Notes: generated by a model not told the origin, from the letters alone. Positions 9,783 to 21,858 are shown, numbered from the stretch's first letter. The stretch: 64,000 nucleotides of DNA from Artemia franciscana (GCF_032884065.1 NC_088880.1:36882827-36946826); one strand, 5' to 3'. Program-made: numbers and translations.

Positions 9783-9882
9783 NNNNNNNNNNNNNNNNNN
9801 NNNNNNNNNNNNNNNNNNNNNNNNNNNNNNNNNNNNNNNNNNNNNNNNNNNNNNNNNNNNNNNNNNNNNNNNNNNNNNNNNN
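9783..9882. other. Assembly gap (100 N)
   Basis: Exactly 100 N, the usual placeholder for a gap of unknown size. It interrupts the tandem repeat, which probably caused the assembly break. Confidence 1.
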
Positions 9883-10094
9883 CAAAACGTTTTTTTTAAC
9901 TTCTGATTACTATGGGACGCCATTCATAAGTTCAACGATAGTTCAATAAAGCATTGACTTTTGAAAACTGAAGATGTAAATAACCATTTTGATAAAATTT
10001 ATAGCCTATAGGAAATAAGAAGCAAATTTGATGTGGGCTTCCTGCAATAGTACCATTTACCTCTCATTTCCTACTTTTCAGTTTGAAAATAACG

Positions 10095-10838
10095 CAAGAA
10101 TTTTTTTATTTATAGGGTCAAAAGCGTAGATTCTCTCCCCCTGTGAAGCATTTCTTCAAGGGAAGATCCTCCCTTGTAGCCTTTCCTCCAAAAAATCCGT
10201 TCTGATAACGTCTTCGAATAACCAATACTAATGCAGAGGGCAAAGTTCATACCTTGCAGCCCTTCCCCCCGGGAATGTGGGGGGTGAAGTCATCCTCATA
10301 TACATAGTCATTAGACTTTACGACTATGTTGAAAAAAATGGCCATCATGCATGGAAGGGGGACTAACTTCTCTCTAATATTTTGGTAACTTAAAAAGGAC
10401 ACTAGAACTTTTGATTCACAATTGAATCAGCTCTCTCCTGACCTTCTACGATTACTGGTTCAGTACGATCACCCATGGGAAAAAACAAACAAATAAACAC
10501 ATCTGTGATCTTTCTTCTGGAGAAAAATTCTACATTTTTGTACACAGGAGCTTGAAAACTTTACAACAAGGTTCTCTTGCATGCAGAATCTGATGGTGCG
10601 ATTTTCATTGAGATTGCTTGTTTTTTGGGATTATGTCCTCCCATTTTTCAAAAATTTAGCGAATATTCTCAAGCTCATAAGTTTTGATGAGTCTCATTAT
10701 ATTTTGTAAGTTTTACATATTTTGAATAAGCATCAAGATTTGATCCTATTGATGTATCTCTTGTTATCTAGACTCTATTACTATTTAGCCACATCGCTCC
10801 TTACTTACAGTTCGTTACTACGAACTGTCTGATACCGT
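10095..10838 (-). repeat. Dispersed repeat R, diverged copy R1
   Basis: Matches, on the minus strand, the R repeat best seen at 44770-46500. Landmarks are AAGGGAAGATCCTCCC, TGCAGCCCTTCCCCC, ACTATGTTGAAAAAAATGGC, AACACATCTGTGATC, GGAGCTTGAAAAC and the end CAGTTCGTTACTACGAACTG at 10809-10828. No protein is recognisable. Confidence 0.7.
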
Positions 10839-11224
10839 TAAATATGCCTCATTATCCATAGAATATATTCCCTCTCCCTGCACAGGAAACTCCTCTCTGG
10901 AAATGTTATTCAACGCATAGTACCACCTTTCGGCAAATTTCTTCGAGACAGTTCCATCCTCTTTGAAAATCCACCCCCTCCCGCACAAAATGTCTTGCAG
11001 ATGATTCAGCAAGAAAAATTCTACTTAGTATTCTTTCATTTGTAAAAAGACTTTAATTTCTAATCAGTTTCTCAATATCTCTGGAGACTCCCTTTCCGTT
11101 GAATTTCTTAGTTGAAAACAAAACACACGGAAAATAACCTCCCGATAATTTCCGTCGAACATCTCCACATGCAAAATTGAGTTGACAAAGAGAATGTGAG
11201 ACAATTAAAAAATGATTTTGACTA
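10839..11224. other. No gene seen; join between two R copies
   Basis: AT-rich DNA with C-rich runs (CCCCTCCCGCAC). A 64-codon minus frame at 10818-11012 resembles nothing known and overlaps the R1 end; I treat it as chance. Confidence 0.4.
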
Positions 11225-12008
11225 GAAATTTTTTAAAGTCTCCCTGTAAAATATTCCCCTAGGAAATTCACTCCCTGGAAAATTCCCTTCCTATGGAAAA
11301 TGATCCCTGTTGAAAATACCACCAGCAGAAAGTTCGCCCCCCCCCCACCCGAAAGACGTCTGTATATTATCCAATAAAACATACTTCATGTAAACAATGG
11401 GAAAATTGTGTAAATTAAAGAACTTTCTCCAGGGGCTGTGGGGGGTCATGATTTCTCCAAAGGAATAGTTATTTGGCCTTCAACTATGTCCAACAAAATG
11501 GCAATCTCAAAATTTTGATCGGACGATTTTGATAAAAAGGGCAGGAGAAGAGGTCTAGTTGTCCTCAGATTTTCTCGGTCACTTAAAAGAGCCCTCTTCG
11601 GACATTCTAGCACCACTGGGTCGACACGATTACACCTGGAAAAAAACAACAACAAATAAACACGCATCTGTGATCTCCCTTTTGGCAAAAAATACAAAAA
11701 TTCCACATTTAACCAGATAGGAGCTTAAACCTCTACAGTAGGGTTCTTTGATGTGCGATTTTCATTACGATTCTATAACTTTTACGGGGTGTTTCCTTCT
11801 TTTTTGGAAAACAAGGCAAATCTACTCAGGCTTTTAATCTTTGAGCGATAAGACTAAACTTAATTATACTTATGTATTTGAAATCAACGTAAAAATTCTA
11901 TTTTTTCATATATCTGTTGGTATCAAAATTACGTTTTTAAGTTTCGGTTACTTTTGAGCGTGGCCACTCTTTGCTCACAATTCCTTACCGTGAATTGTTT
12001 GAAAAGTA
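11225..12008 (-). repeat. Dispersed repeat R, copy R2
   Basis: Diverged minus-strand copy. Landmarks are CCAGGGGCTGTGGGGGG, CTATGTCCAACAAAATGGC, GGTCTAGTTGTCCTC, CACTGGGTCGACACGATTAC, AAATAAACACGCATCTGTGA, GGAGCTTAAACCTCTACAG and an end near 12000 (ACCGTGAATTGTTTGAAAA). Confidence 0.7.
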
Positions 12009-12090
12009 CCATGAATGCCATCCAATTTAAAATTTTTAGCATAAAAATAGCAGTGTTTAACCTTTCCTATTTGAAATCGTACGAAGGCTT

Positions 12091-12493
12091 TCAATCTGTC
12101 TTATCGTAAAACCATCCTGAAGGTCTAATCGCAGGATCTAGTTGTAAGGCCATACTAAGTCTTTTATCTGCCAAATTATATCCTCGTCCCAACCACCCAA
12201 CTTCGTTAGTGAAAAGATATACCTATGTTACCTTTCTGAGCTGGAATCGTTCAATTGATTATAATCCGCTTCAACCATACGGGAAAACGTTCAATGGCCC
12301 AAGAGAGAAAAGAAGATGGACAGAAGTATGGTGGCAAATCCAAGTCTTATCACAAAAAGCACCTAGATTAGTGGGAAAGTTGCAGACACTGTTGCCAAGA
12401 GGGCTTTACCAAAGGAATTTGAAGATTTCTACAGTAAATTTGAAATTTCTTCGTTTTATATATAATTTTATATATATTAATATTAATCATTAA
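12091..12493. other. Unexplained stretch open on both strands
   Basis: The plus strand is open from about 12109 to 12493 (reads VKRYTYVTFLSWNRS, PYGKTFNGPREKRRW). On the minus strand, 12091 to about 12215 reads NEVGWLGRGYNLADKRLSMA then LQLDPAIRPSGWFYDK and looks more protein-like. Neither is recognised. It may be a processed-gene or transposon fragment. Confidence 0.3.
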
Positions 12494-12559
12494 TATATTA
12501 ATCATTCAAAATTTCATTTGAATAGGAATATTTCCTATTCAAATGAAATTTTACAATAT

Positions 12560-12997
12560 TTCCTTAAATAGGAATTTAGGAGAATATTCACTGAATGCTC
12601 TATACACAAATCTAATTAAAATGACCTTGCGCAATATTATAAAAAACCAATAGATATTAAAACAGAACCTGTCACAGATAGACCTATAAGAACAGCAGCG
12701 AAAAAGCTAGGCTGGCATTAAAAACGTGTTTTTAAATCATTTTCTTTCATTTCAATGAATTGCCTCGTTTCAAAACAATTCATTTATCAGCCCCTTGTTG
12801 AACTTCGCTGAGGTAAGGATGCTGGGACTGTTTTGAAAAACTGTTCATTTTAGTCTTATTGATTCTATCCTCTTGTAAGTTGTTTTTTCTTATTTGTATT
12901 ACTGAGGACGGGCCCTTGAACATAGCGCCGAAGCATTCATTATAATTTGTTTTCCCACTGTCTTAAAAAATTCGCTATTGTTCTTCTTGTTTTTGGT

Positions 12998-13000
<3 letters not shown>
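12560..13000 (+). mobile_element. Penelope-like element 3' end (solo fragment)
   Basis: Encodes the last residues of the endonuclease ORF with frameshifts (GEYSLNALYTNLIK, KPIDIKTEPVTDRPIRTAAK, LALKT at 12566-12734), followed by a 3' UTR nearly identical to those of the copies at 30.8 and 33.6 kb (GAATTGCCTCGTTTC, GCTGGGACTGTTTTGAAAAA, ACTGAGGACGG). It ends at CTTGTTTTTGGTGT where the TA tract starts. Confidence 0.8.
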
Positions 13001-13086
<86 letters not shown>

Positions 13087-13088
13087 TA
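13001..13088. repeat. (TA)n microsatellite
   Basis: About 40 TA units directly after the Penelope 3' end and ending 29 bp before the candidate splice acceptor at 13117, so the insertion seems to lie in an intron. Confidence 0.95.
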
Positions 13089-13117
13089 ATTCGCATTCAC
13101 AAAAATTGTATTTTTAG

Positions 13118-13723
13118 GGACACCACAATATCGTCACCATTTGTATAGACGCAGAAGATTACAGCGATTGTCCTTTGAAACAATATGAAGAAGATAACAT
13201 TCTAAGGGAACTTAACAAATCGTATCTTGGCTATTGCGATGTGTATAAACCCCTTCAAAATCCTGAAAATTCGCAGCTACTCATTAGAAGAAGTCAACTT
13301 AAACCTATAAAGGATGAAGTAGCTCCCGAAAAATCAGATAAGAAACAATATTTTACAGAAACTGTAAAGGCGGGTTTGCCAACCAAAAATTCATGTCCGG
13401 TTGTCATCGCAATGATTCCGAAGAAATCTGTGGCCTCAAAGGAAACAACAAAGAAATGTGCAGCTAAAGACAGTGGAATTCAAATGAAGTTAGAAAAGAA
13501 TTATGGCCTTATATGACATCTAATGACCTGACATCTAATGAAAATGTGGAATTTTGTGTTAATTCTTCAGAGGGAGAAATGTCAAGAAGTAATGTGGATG
13601 ATGTTACTTGCAGAAGAAGGCCTTCTCTAGTAGAACTTTCTGATACTCACAAGTCCATCTACAAGACGTGCAATTCAGAACTTGATGACTTCAAAAGCGC
13701 CAATTCTAGTTTAGATGTTGAAG
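13118..13723 (+). CDS. Candidate host exon 1 (internal), with a 1-nt frameshift
   Basis: Acceptor TGTATTTTTAG|G at 13117/13118 and strong donor GAAG|GTATGT at 13723/13724. The first frame ([19 protein letters not shown], then [20 protein letters not shown], then a K/S-rich stretch) is open to 13516. The second frame, opening at 13468 ([20 protein letters not shown], then [17 protein letters not shown]), is open through the donor. Together they look like one reading broken by a missing base between about 13468 and 13513: a mutation, a sequencing error or two merged exons. The product is charged, Ser-rich, probably disordered and not recognised. The exon ends after the first base of a codon (phase 1), which fits the exon at 50062. 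Confidence 0.5.
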
Positions 13724-13854
13724 GTATGTTTTTTTATGCAGAACGAACCAGGGCCCGTAAGACTCACAACTCTGTCTCCATAAGGGTAGGCGTTCGAATC
13801 CCTAAAAAAACGGCAAATTTACTCTGGCTTGTAACTTTTGATGGGTATAACTAA

Positions 13855-15245
13855 TACCCAGTAAGGAGCGACCTGTCTCAATAGTAGCCAAAACTCTAAA
13901 AAATGGAATTTCGATACCAGTAGTAACTCCAAAAGAATCGCATTTTAATGCTGATTTTAAATATATAAGGATCAGTTATACCCATCAAAAGTTACAAGCC
14001 TGAAAACAATTTGCCTCATTTTAGAAAATAGGGGAAACACCCGCTAAAAGTCATACAATCTTAACGATCACATCATCAGATTCAGCGTATTAGAGAACCT
14101 TACTGCAGAAGTTTCAAGCTCCTATCTACAAAAATGTGGAATTTCGCATTTTTGGCCACAAGACAGATCACAGATGCGTGTTTATTTATTTATTTTTTTT
14201 TGTTTTTTGGGAGGGGCTGCAGGTTACAAACTTTGACCTGTGTTTACACATATTAATGGCTACTGGGAAGTGTACAGACGTTTTCAGGGAGATTTTTTTG
14301 GTTTAGGGGGAGAGTTGAGGAGGGGGAGGGGTTATATGGGAGGATATTTCCATGGAGAAACTTATCATGGGCAAAGAGAATTTCAATGGCGCAGGATTTT
14401 TTAGTATTGTTTGAAAAAACAATGAAAAAATAAATATGAAAAGTTTTTTCTACTGAAAGTAAGGAGCAGCATTAAAACTTAAAACGAACAAAAATTATTA
14501 CGCATATGAGGGGTTTACATCCTCGTTATACCTCACTCTTTACGCTAAAGTATTTTTAGTAGTTTCAACTATTTATTTCTCGGCCTTTGTGATCAGAGGT
14601 CATTCTTAAGGAATTGAGACAAAATTTAAGCTTTAGTGTAAAGAGCGATGTATCGCCGAGGGTTGAACCCCTTCATATACGCAATAAAAACATACGAATA
14701 TAGAAGTTCGTTCCGTAAACTAATTCGTAAGTTACGTATATTTTTTACCAATGAAAACTTTTGTAAAAAATTAAAAATTCTAGTTGTTTTTTTTTTTAAT
14801 TGGAGGGCAACTAGGCCTCCTCCCTCGCTCCATTTTTCTCAAAATCTTCCGATTAATTGCAATTAATTAATATGCAAATTTCGCTTTAATTATTTATGGG
14901 TGGAGAGCCAAGATCAAATCATGCATTAATTCAAAAACGTCCAGAAATTAAATAAAAAAAACAAGTTTTTTTTTTAATGAAAGTAAGGAGCAACATGAAT
15001 ACTTAAAACGAACAGAAATTACTCTGTATATGAAAGGGGCTTTTCCTCCGCAACGCCCCGCTCTTTACGCTAAAGTTTCTTGCTGTTTTAAATATAGAGT
15101 TAAGAGAAATTAGTCAAACTTTGGCGTAAAGAGCGAGGCGTTGAGAAGGAAAAGCCCCTTCCATATATAGAGTTCTGTTTTCTGTTCGTTATAAGTATTA
15201 ATGATGCTCCTTGCTTTCATTTCAAAAACTTGTTTTTTTATTTAA
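13855..15245 (+). repeat. Dispersed repeat R, copy R3
   Basis: Plus-strand copy: GTAAGGAGCGACCTGTCTCA, TAACTCCAAAAGAATCGCAT, AGGGGAAACACCCGCTAAAA, CACAGATGCGTGTTTATTTA, GAAAGTAAGGAGCAGC, GGAGGGCAACTAGGCCTCC, ending in the foldback at 14951-15240. A ~550-bp middle block of R5 (the GACTTACTCCCCCAC part) is largely absent. Short open frames in it are not conserved between copies. Confidence 0.75.
14951..15240. repeat. Foldback (palindrome) at the end of R3
   Basis: Left arm AATAAAAAAAACAAGTTT...GCTCTTTACGCTAAAGTTT and right arm CAAACTTTGGCGTAAAGAGC...AACTTGTTTTTTTATTTAAT pair over about 120 bp with some mismatches. It is the same structure as the foldbacks at 15901, 46217 and 52809. Confidence 0.8.
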
Positions 15246-15345
15246 TATATTTAGAATCAGTGTAAAGATGCAATTCTTTTGATGTGATTATTGGTATCAA
15301 AATTTCATTTTTTTAGCTTTGGTTGCTATTGAGCCGGGTCGTTCA
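15246..15345 (-). repeat. Inverted terminal fragment of repeat R
   Basis: ATTCTTTTGATGTGATTATT and TTGCTATTGAGCCGGGTCGT match the R start in reverse orientation, directly after the foldback of R3. R copies have therefore been joined tail to head in opposite orientation. Confidence 0.6.
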
Positions 15346-15860
15346 GAGCTTGAGGGTGTTATGAATAATTTAACAAGCAGCATAGCAAACATCTTTAGGT
15401 TTTTTAGGAGTTTGTGTCATTCGGATCACCTCCAAGAATAGCTACTTTTTTAAGGCATAGTAATAGTTATGAAGTCAATATTTCTTTACGTGTCTATCTA
15501 AAACTAAAAATAATTTTTAAAAAAGCCTCTGTAGTGGAGAGAAGGAGGTAATACGATTTAAAATGCATCTTTCTACTCAAACCAAGCGTCTGAATTCTCT
15601 ACTCTGTTCACCTGAATCATCAGCAAAATGAGCACTGGAAATCCTTAATCGAATATCTCGCAATTATTTTTTGGATAATAGTTTGTTTTTTTACTTATAA
15701 ACTCTAAGGTATTTGCTTTACATCCTATCTATTTCACAAATGCACACCTGAAATTCATTAAATTCCGTAATTTGATTGTTTGTAGTCACTTCTTTCTGTA
15801 AGTTTTGACGCTGCTACTTTTAATAAGAGCTACTAAAGTTACTTAAGGTTACAATAGGGA
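15346..15860. other. No gene seen
   Basis: AT-rich spacer between R3 and R4; no open frame, tandem repeat or known motif found. Confidence 0.5.
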
Positions 15861-17590
15861 GAGTCCAGAGCACGATTAAATAAAAGAAAAACAAATTTTT
15901 TTAAATGAAAGTAAGGAGCGACATTAAAACTTAAAACGAACAGAAATTACTCCGTATATGAAAGGGGCTTTTCCTTCTCAACGCCCCGCTCTTTACGCTA
16001 AAGTTTGACTCTTTTTCTTAACTTTACATTTTAAAACGGTAAAAAAACTTTAGCGTAAAGAGCGGGGCGTTGAAAAAGAAAAGCCTCTTTCATATACGGA
16101 GTAATTTCTGTTCGTTTTAAGTTTTAATGTCACTCCTTACTTTCATTTAAAAAAACTTGTTTTTTTTTTATTTGATTGCTGAACGTTTTTGAATCAATGT
16201 ATGTTTTGATTTTGGCTCTCAGCAGAGGAATAATTAAAACGAAATTTGTATATTTATTTTTTTTTTGGCTAAATGGCTTTTTCTTAATTTTGATCGAATG
16301 ATTGTGAGAAAAAAAGAGCGGGGGAGGAAGCCTAGTTGCCCTCCGATTTTCGGTTAATTAAAAGGCAACTAGAACTTTTAATTTTTAACGAATCTTTTTA
16401 TAAGTAAAAGATATACGTAACTTATAAATTAGTTTACGTAAAGAACTTTTGTATTTTCATGTTTTTATTACATATATGAGGAGGTTCGCCCCCTCGTCAG
16501 TACCTCGTTCTTTATACTAAAGTTTAAATTTTGTCCCAATTCATTAAGAATGACCCCTGAATCACAAAAGCCGCAGAATAAATAGTTGAAATTACTAAAA
16601 ATATTTAGCGTAAAGAGCGAAGGTATTAGGAGGAGGTGAGCCCCTCATATGGGTAATAATTTATGTTCGTTTTAATTTTTAATGCCACTGCTAACTTCCA
16701 GCTGAAAAAAACATCTTCGTATTTATTTTTTCATTGTTTTTTTCTAAGTAATGCTAGTAAATTCTGCGCTCCCTTCATGGAAATTTTCTTCCCCCATGAC
16801 AAGTTCCTCGATGGAAAGTTCCCCAGGCATATCCCGCTCTTCTCAACCCCTGCCTCCAGCCAAAAAATCCTCCTGAAAACGCCTGTACACTTCCCAATAA
16901 CCATTAATATATGTAAGCACTGGTCAAAGTTTTGAACTTGTAACCCCTCCCTCGGGGACTGTGGGGGAGTAAGTCTTCCCCAAAGACATAGTTATAAGGT
17001 TTTTCGACTATGCTGAAAAATGGCTGTCTTAGAATTTTGATCTGTTGACTTTGGGAAAATAATCAGCGTGGGAGGGGGCCTAGGTACCCTCGAATTTTTC
17101 GGTCACTTAAAAAGGGCACTAGAACTTTTCATTTCCGTTAGAATGAGCCCCCTCATAACATTTTAGAACAACTGGGTCGATACGATCACCCCTGGGAAAA
17201 AAAACAAAAAAAACAAAAAAAAAACAAATAAACACGCATCCGTGATCTGCCTTCTGGCAAAAAATTTAAAATTCCACATTTTGTAGTTAGGAGCTTGAAA
17301 CTTCTACAGCAGGGTTTTCTGATACGCTGAATCTGATGGTGTCATTTTCGTTAAGATTCTATGACTTTTAGGGGGTGTTTCCCCCTGTTTTCTAAAATAA
17401 TGCAAAGTTTCTCAGGCTCGTAACTTTTGATGGGTAAGACTAAACTTGATGAAACTTATATATTTAAAATCAGCATTAAAATTCTTTTGATGTAGCTATT
17501 GGTACCAAAATTTCATTTTTTAGAGTTTTGATTACTATTGAGCCGGGTCGCTCCTTACTACAGTTCGTTACCACGAACTGTTTGAAAAAG
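15861..17590 (-). repeat. Dispersed repeat R, near full-length copy R4
   Basis: Minus orientation relative to R5. It starts with the foldback 15901-16150 and continues through TTGGCTCTCAGC, GCCCTCCGATTTTCGG, TAGCGTAAAGAGCGAAGG, ATGACAAGTTCCTCGATGG, CTGTGGGGGAGTAAGTC, GATACGATCACCCCTGG and AAATAAACACGCATCCGTGA to GCTCCTTACTACAGTTCGTT. No coding capacity is recognised. Confidence 0.8.
15901..16150. repeat. Foldback, ~105-bp arms
   Basis: Arms 15901-16005 and 16045-16150 are nearly perfect inverted copies (TTAAATGAAAGTAAGGAG... / ...CTCCTTACTTTCATTTAA) with a 39-nt loop. Each arm contains GCTCTTTACGCTAAAGT next to the loop. Confidence 0.9.
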
Positions 17591-19506
17591 AGACCTCTCT
17601 TCATAAATTTTGGAAATAAAATTTAATCGATATTTTCAATTAAAAATTAGGAATTATTAAAATTCCCCCCATAGATTTCGTAAAAGTACCTTTTTTGGTA
17701 TTTTCATCTAAAAAAAGTAAAACAAAAATACCACCTCTAGATTTAAAAATTAACCTTTTTTGTACATTCGTTAAAAAATTGAGATGATCAAAACTCCCCA
17801 CCCTTAAATGAAAACTCTTTTAATTAGCAGTTTCACTTGTAAAATAGAAGATTTCTCACACCCGTGACCTCGAAACTGAAACTTTTTTTCATCCTCATTA
17901 ATAAAGTCAAATAAATTCCTTCCCCATCACCCTAAATTTTTAGAAATCAGCCTCGCTTCTCAAATGTAAATATAATTATATATGTAATCTAAATAAAGAT
18001 AAATATAAATATGAGCGAATTGAGTTAAACAAGTTTAAATACAAATGAATAATTATGAATTAAATGAACAAATTTCAATAAAATCAGGTTTTATTCTTAT
18101 TGTAGTTTGATCCAAATCCCAAATAGAATGTACCAGTCTCGCCCAACATAATGTAGTGGTGTATATAACATCATCAGTTTATTAATTTTTTGTCTAAACA
18201 AAGAGCGTGAGGATCATTATGATCATTATAATAATAAGGACAATGAAAATAATATCCAATTGCCCTAATTGTTTAAGTTGAAAAAGAAACAACCATATAT
18301 ATTGTAAATATTAATTTAATTGTAATATAATATTTAAATAGTAAATATTAGACATTCAATTTAAAAAAAAAATGCAGACTTGGTTGTATTGCACGCCAGA
18401 AACCATGGAAGAAACCTTGGTGAAAAATCTGCTGAAAAAACATGGTTTCAAACAGCTTAAAAAGTTATAGCTTTTTTGAAGAAAGTGTAGAAGTCCTTAG
18501 GAGATAGAAACTTCTTAATGATTAAGTTTCTACAAATAAAAAGCGTTCTCAAGTTTAATCATATAGCTTTGATTATTTACTTTCACTGCTCAGCGTAGAA
18601 ACATCGAAAAGATTGTTGCCCTAAGAACTTTTAATTTCTAAATAACGCAACAAAAGTCTTCAAAAAACAAAAACTCTCTTTTTTTAAGCCCTTGACACTT
18701 AGTTATCAAGATTACATAATATATTACATATAATAGAATATACTTAAAATATATTACATAGTTACAATTATGTATCACTACGATATTGTATAATTGTAAT
18801 ATCTACCTATTCACGAATTCAAGGTGAGTGTTAATGAAACAGAAATTGCTTTTATTTTATTGAGCTATGAGACCTCTAATAGTCCTGATGTCTACTAGAT
18901 GTGTTAACACATTTCTAACTCAGATGGTGTAACCACCCCCTGTTACCTAGTACGAAGACGTCCCAGCAGAAATTTGTTTTACTCTATCTACATTTTTGGA
19001 GTTATTTTCTTATGATTGTCTATGACTATCAGGACTTGTAATTTGTCAGGGTATTCCCCCCCCCCCTCCACAAAGCAAGGTGAATTTATTTTCCAAAATG
19101 TATAAATGATCTTTTTTTGAGTTTTTATATTATTTCATAAACTATGTAAGAGACATACCCTTCCCTATTTTGAATATCCTTGTGAGGTGCAATTACTAGA
19201 TTTTGAGCAAATATCGCCATAAAAGAATAGACGAGAAATGAATATCAGCTCTACTCCAACGAAACAGCAGTCAGTCAAAATTGCAAAAATGTCTGAAAGG
19301 TATATTGAACAAATTATTTTTTGCAAAAATTACCATAGGTTTTATGGTAGTTTCACCACTTTGAAATTGCACCAAAAATTGGTAAATTTTATGAAAGATG
19401 AAATACAACATTTAAAAATGACATTTGAATGAAGGGAGTATATGTCCCAGAAGAGCCCCTTATGTATTCGTGGCTTAACTTGCAAGTTAGGTAGCTCAGC
19501 AGGCTG
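17591..19506. other. Anonymous AT-rich DNA
   Basis: No recognisable gene. It includes TA-rich stretches (18290-18360, 18720-18800), a C run (19056-19065) and one 33-codon frame at 18372-18470 (MQTWLYCTPETMEETLV...) without known relatives or a splice context. Read as intronic or intergenic. Confidence 0.5.
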
Positions 19507-20072
19507 GTAAATTTATAGCAAACCATTTAACTGGCTTTTGTATAAAGTGAATGTACCACTCGATGTACCACTGCCTTTTTTTATGCTCTTGACGAATATA
19601 ATAATCGCTTCCACCTTAAATTCAGATTTAAGCACTTTTTTAGCTCTTAAAAATGACGAGTTTTCAAAAAATTATGACAGTTCATATAACTGATTTACCA
19701 ATAGAACGAACATAGCACTTCATGCCTTTTTTATGTAATTTAGGAATATAATAATTGCTTATACCACAAATTCAAATTTAAGCACTTTTTAAGCTCTTAA
19801 AAATGACCAATTTTAGTTAAAGTACGAGTTATCCGTCTTCTCTGACAAAATAATATTACATTTTCTCCGTACCGTTTTCGACAAAATAATACTACATTTT
19901 CTTAGTGCTAAAATTATTTATAATAAGGTTAGTTTAGGTTAGGTTAAAAAGTGCTCAAATTTGAATTTAAAGTAGAAGTGATTATTATATTCGTAAAGAG
20001 CATAAAAAAGGCATCGGGTGGTATACTCACTTTACACGAAAGCCAGTTACATAGTTTGCTATAAATTTACCA
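19507..20072. mobile_element. 566-bp element with long terminal inverted repeats
   Basis: Begins GGTAAATTTATAGCAAACC and ends GGTTTGCTATAAATTTACC in inverted form (actual end AGTTTGCTATAAATTTACCA). The TIRs extend about 150-180 bp (GCCTTTTTTATGCTC, ATTCAGATTTAAGCACTTTT, AACCTAACC). An internal partial duplication of the ATTCAAATTTAAGCACTTTT block is present. There is no ORF, so it is a MITE-like or foldback element. The halves of another copy flank R5 (44588-44765, 46510-46735). Confidence 0.75.
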
Positions 20073-20985
20073 CCAGGTTAACCTTATTTGGCCCAAGTCC
20101 GAAAATCTGTTTGGTGCACAGCCAAATCTAGCCATGTCTTTGGCTGATCTAGCTATTAATGTATTTATAAACTCTACATGTTTGCCAAATTCACAGCTAC
20201 AAGAGGCTGTAGGCTTGCTTTTCTGCTAAGTAAAAAGATTCGTATAGAAGAGTTTTTTTTGCTCCATTAATCTTTTTTAGCTATATTCTTAAACTATACC
20301 ATTAGTATTCCCTCAACATTTTTAAGTGCAGCCTTATCCTGGTAAACTATTGGAGCTACTAGCCGCTCAAGAAGTTATTAGTTCAGTACTGAACTAGCTT
20401 TCAAAGTGAGAACATCTTAAATAACTCGACTATATTGATTCAGAGTTCAAAATAAAAGGATTTGGTTTGAATTGGATATTTATGAACTGTGAGTAAAACC
20501 GGTCTACTTTAGTGTGACTAAATTTATATAACTATATGAGCGTATTAGTGTATTTGATCTGAATTGAATAAATTCATTTTTCGCTCGACTAAATTCTGTT
20601 AACGGGGGAGAGTCACACACCCCTCTTTTGGCTTTGAAGATCTGATTGTCCGTACCGCATAGACGTAATGTGCTGCAATTTTAACCTGAAGGATTTTATT
20701 GCATTATAAGCTTAATGGAGCGCTAAAGGCGATTTTTTTGCCTTACTTATTTAACCCCAGACCTAAGTAGTGAGAAATTTTCAATATTTATTTGTCCTGG
20801 TTTTGGTCGATCTTGTGGCAAGGAGATCACCCTACAATTCACAAATGTCTCGAGATGTTTCACCACAGTGTGCAGGCATTTCCCCAACTGAGCGTAAAGA
20901 AAAACCGAATCAGATTTGCTGAATCTGTTCAAATAACGATGAAGTTCATGAATCTTGCATCTCTAATAATAATCTTTGTTCATTC
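20073..20985. other. No gene recognised
   Basis: Mixed-composition DNA. Small overlapping frames near 20750-20990 on both strands show no known domain; they lie just upstream of the LINE remnant and may include its degraded 5' part. Confidence 0.4.
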
Positions 20986-21046
20986 CTGATAACCAGCAGT
21001 CAAAAATCCATTCCTGCTAATACCGATTTTGTAGCTGAAGACTTTA

Positions 21047-21415
21047 GTGTCAGAGACAGGAATTTCACATGTCATGGGTAATTCGGTATTATTCTTCACT
21101 CTTGGTTCGTTCAAAGGCGGAATAAGTGTTGGTGAAATATCTAACGCAATGGCAGGATTCTATCGTTTTGAGGAGTTGAATGTAGCAAAACGGTGCTCGC
21201 ATGTCTGTGTCGTAAAGCTGGTAGATTGCAAGAAAGGAGAAAAAAAAACAGCTGAAAAGACTACTGCCTGGGACATAATGCTTGTTATCATAGAACTTGA
21301 TTCGAAACAGCTGATTAGGCCTGTAATCGTCCCACGGAGCTTTAATGAATGTTCAGTATTAAAGCCTGACATAAGCATCCGGCTTGATAAACTTGTAAAC
21401 ACTGTCTTCTATTGA
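21047..21415 (+). pseudogene. LINE ORF1-like fragment
   Basis: Open frame of 122 codons (from a GTG-type codon) reading GNSVLFFTLGSFKGGISVG, FYRFEELNVAKRCSHVCVVK and ELDSKQLIRPVIVPRSFN. The domain is not recognised. I link it to the LINE by position and orientation, because the zinc-knuckle and endonuclease remnants follow within 450 bp. The next 440 bp (21416-21858) keep pieces in several frames, as in a decayed ORF1. Confidence 0.4.
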
Positions 21416-21858
21416 GCGTATCGAATCTAATTTGGAGAAAAAAATAACGCCTGGCAATGATCCTGATTTCAATCCCCCCCACTGTGCCCCATCATGAATG
21501 GCCACCTCTCCCACTAAAGACTGTCCCATTAGAGACCATAGTAATAAAAAACCCACCCGTTCTCCTACTGAAGGATCCTGTCTGCCGCAAGAAAGAATTT
21601 GATAAGACAGGGTGTGCAAATATTCGTTATGTTAAAGCGACTAAGGATAGTGTTATGGGGTCGGTACCATGTCAAGATGCATCGAAGCTCAGTTGTGATC
21701 TAAAGGTTAATTTTCCTGAAAGCATAATAACTTCCAAGCCTTGGCGATTTTTGGAATTATCGGGAGTGTGGACATTGATTTTGATGTTAGTGCCTAAGCA
21801 TTGGACTCTCCGGGTATAATCGAGTTTAATCGGCTAGGAAAATTGTAAACTGTAAGAG

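Noticed and set aside
10818..11012. 64-codon minus frame (LNHLQDILCGRGWIFKEDG...)
   Set aside because: Overlaps the end of repeat R1 and an inter-repeat joint; no similarity to known families and no splice or start context.
13740..13812. tRNA-like B box (GCGTTCGAATCCCT at ~13790) and possible tRNA 3' half
   Set aside because: The T-arm pairs imperfectly, no A box or acceptor stem is found at the proper distance, and it lies at the start of repeat R3. At most a tRNA-derived fossil.
19483..19505. Perfect RNA polymerase III A box (TAGCTCAGCAGG) just before the TIR element
   Set aside because: No B box follows either directly or after removing the 566-bp insertion, so there is no tRNA or SINE support.
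21160..21619. Minus-strand frames opposite the LINE ORF1 region
   Set aside because: The sense-strand LINE remnants explain the region; the antisense frames carry no domain.
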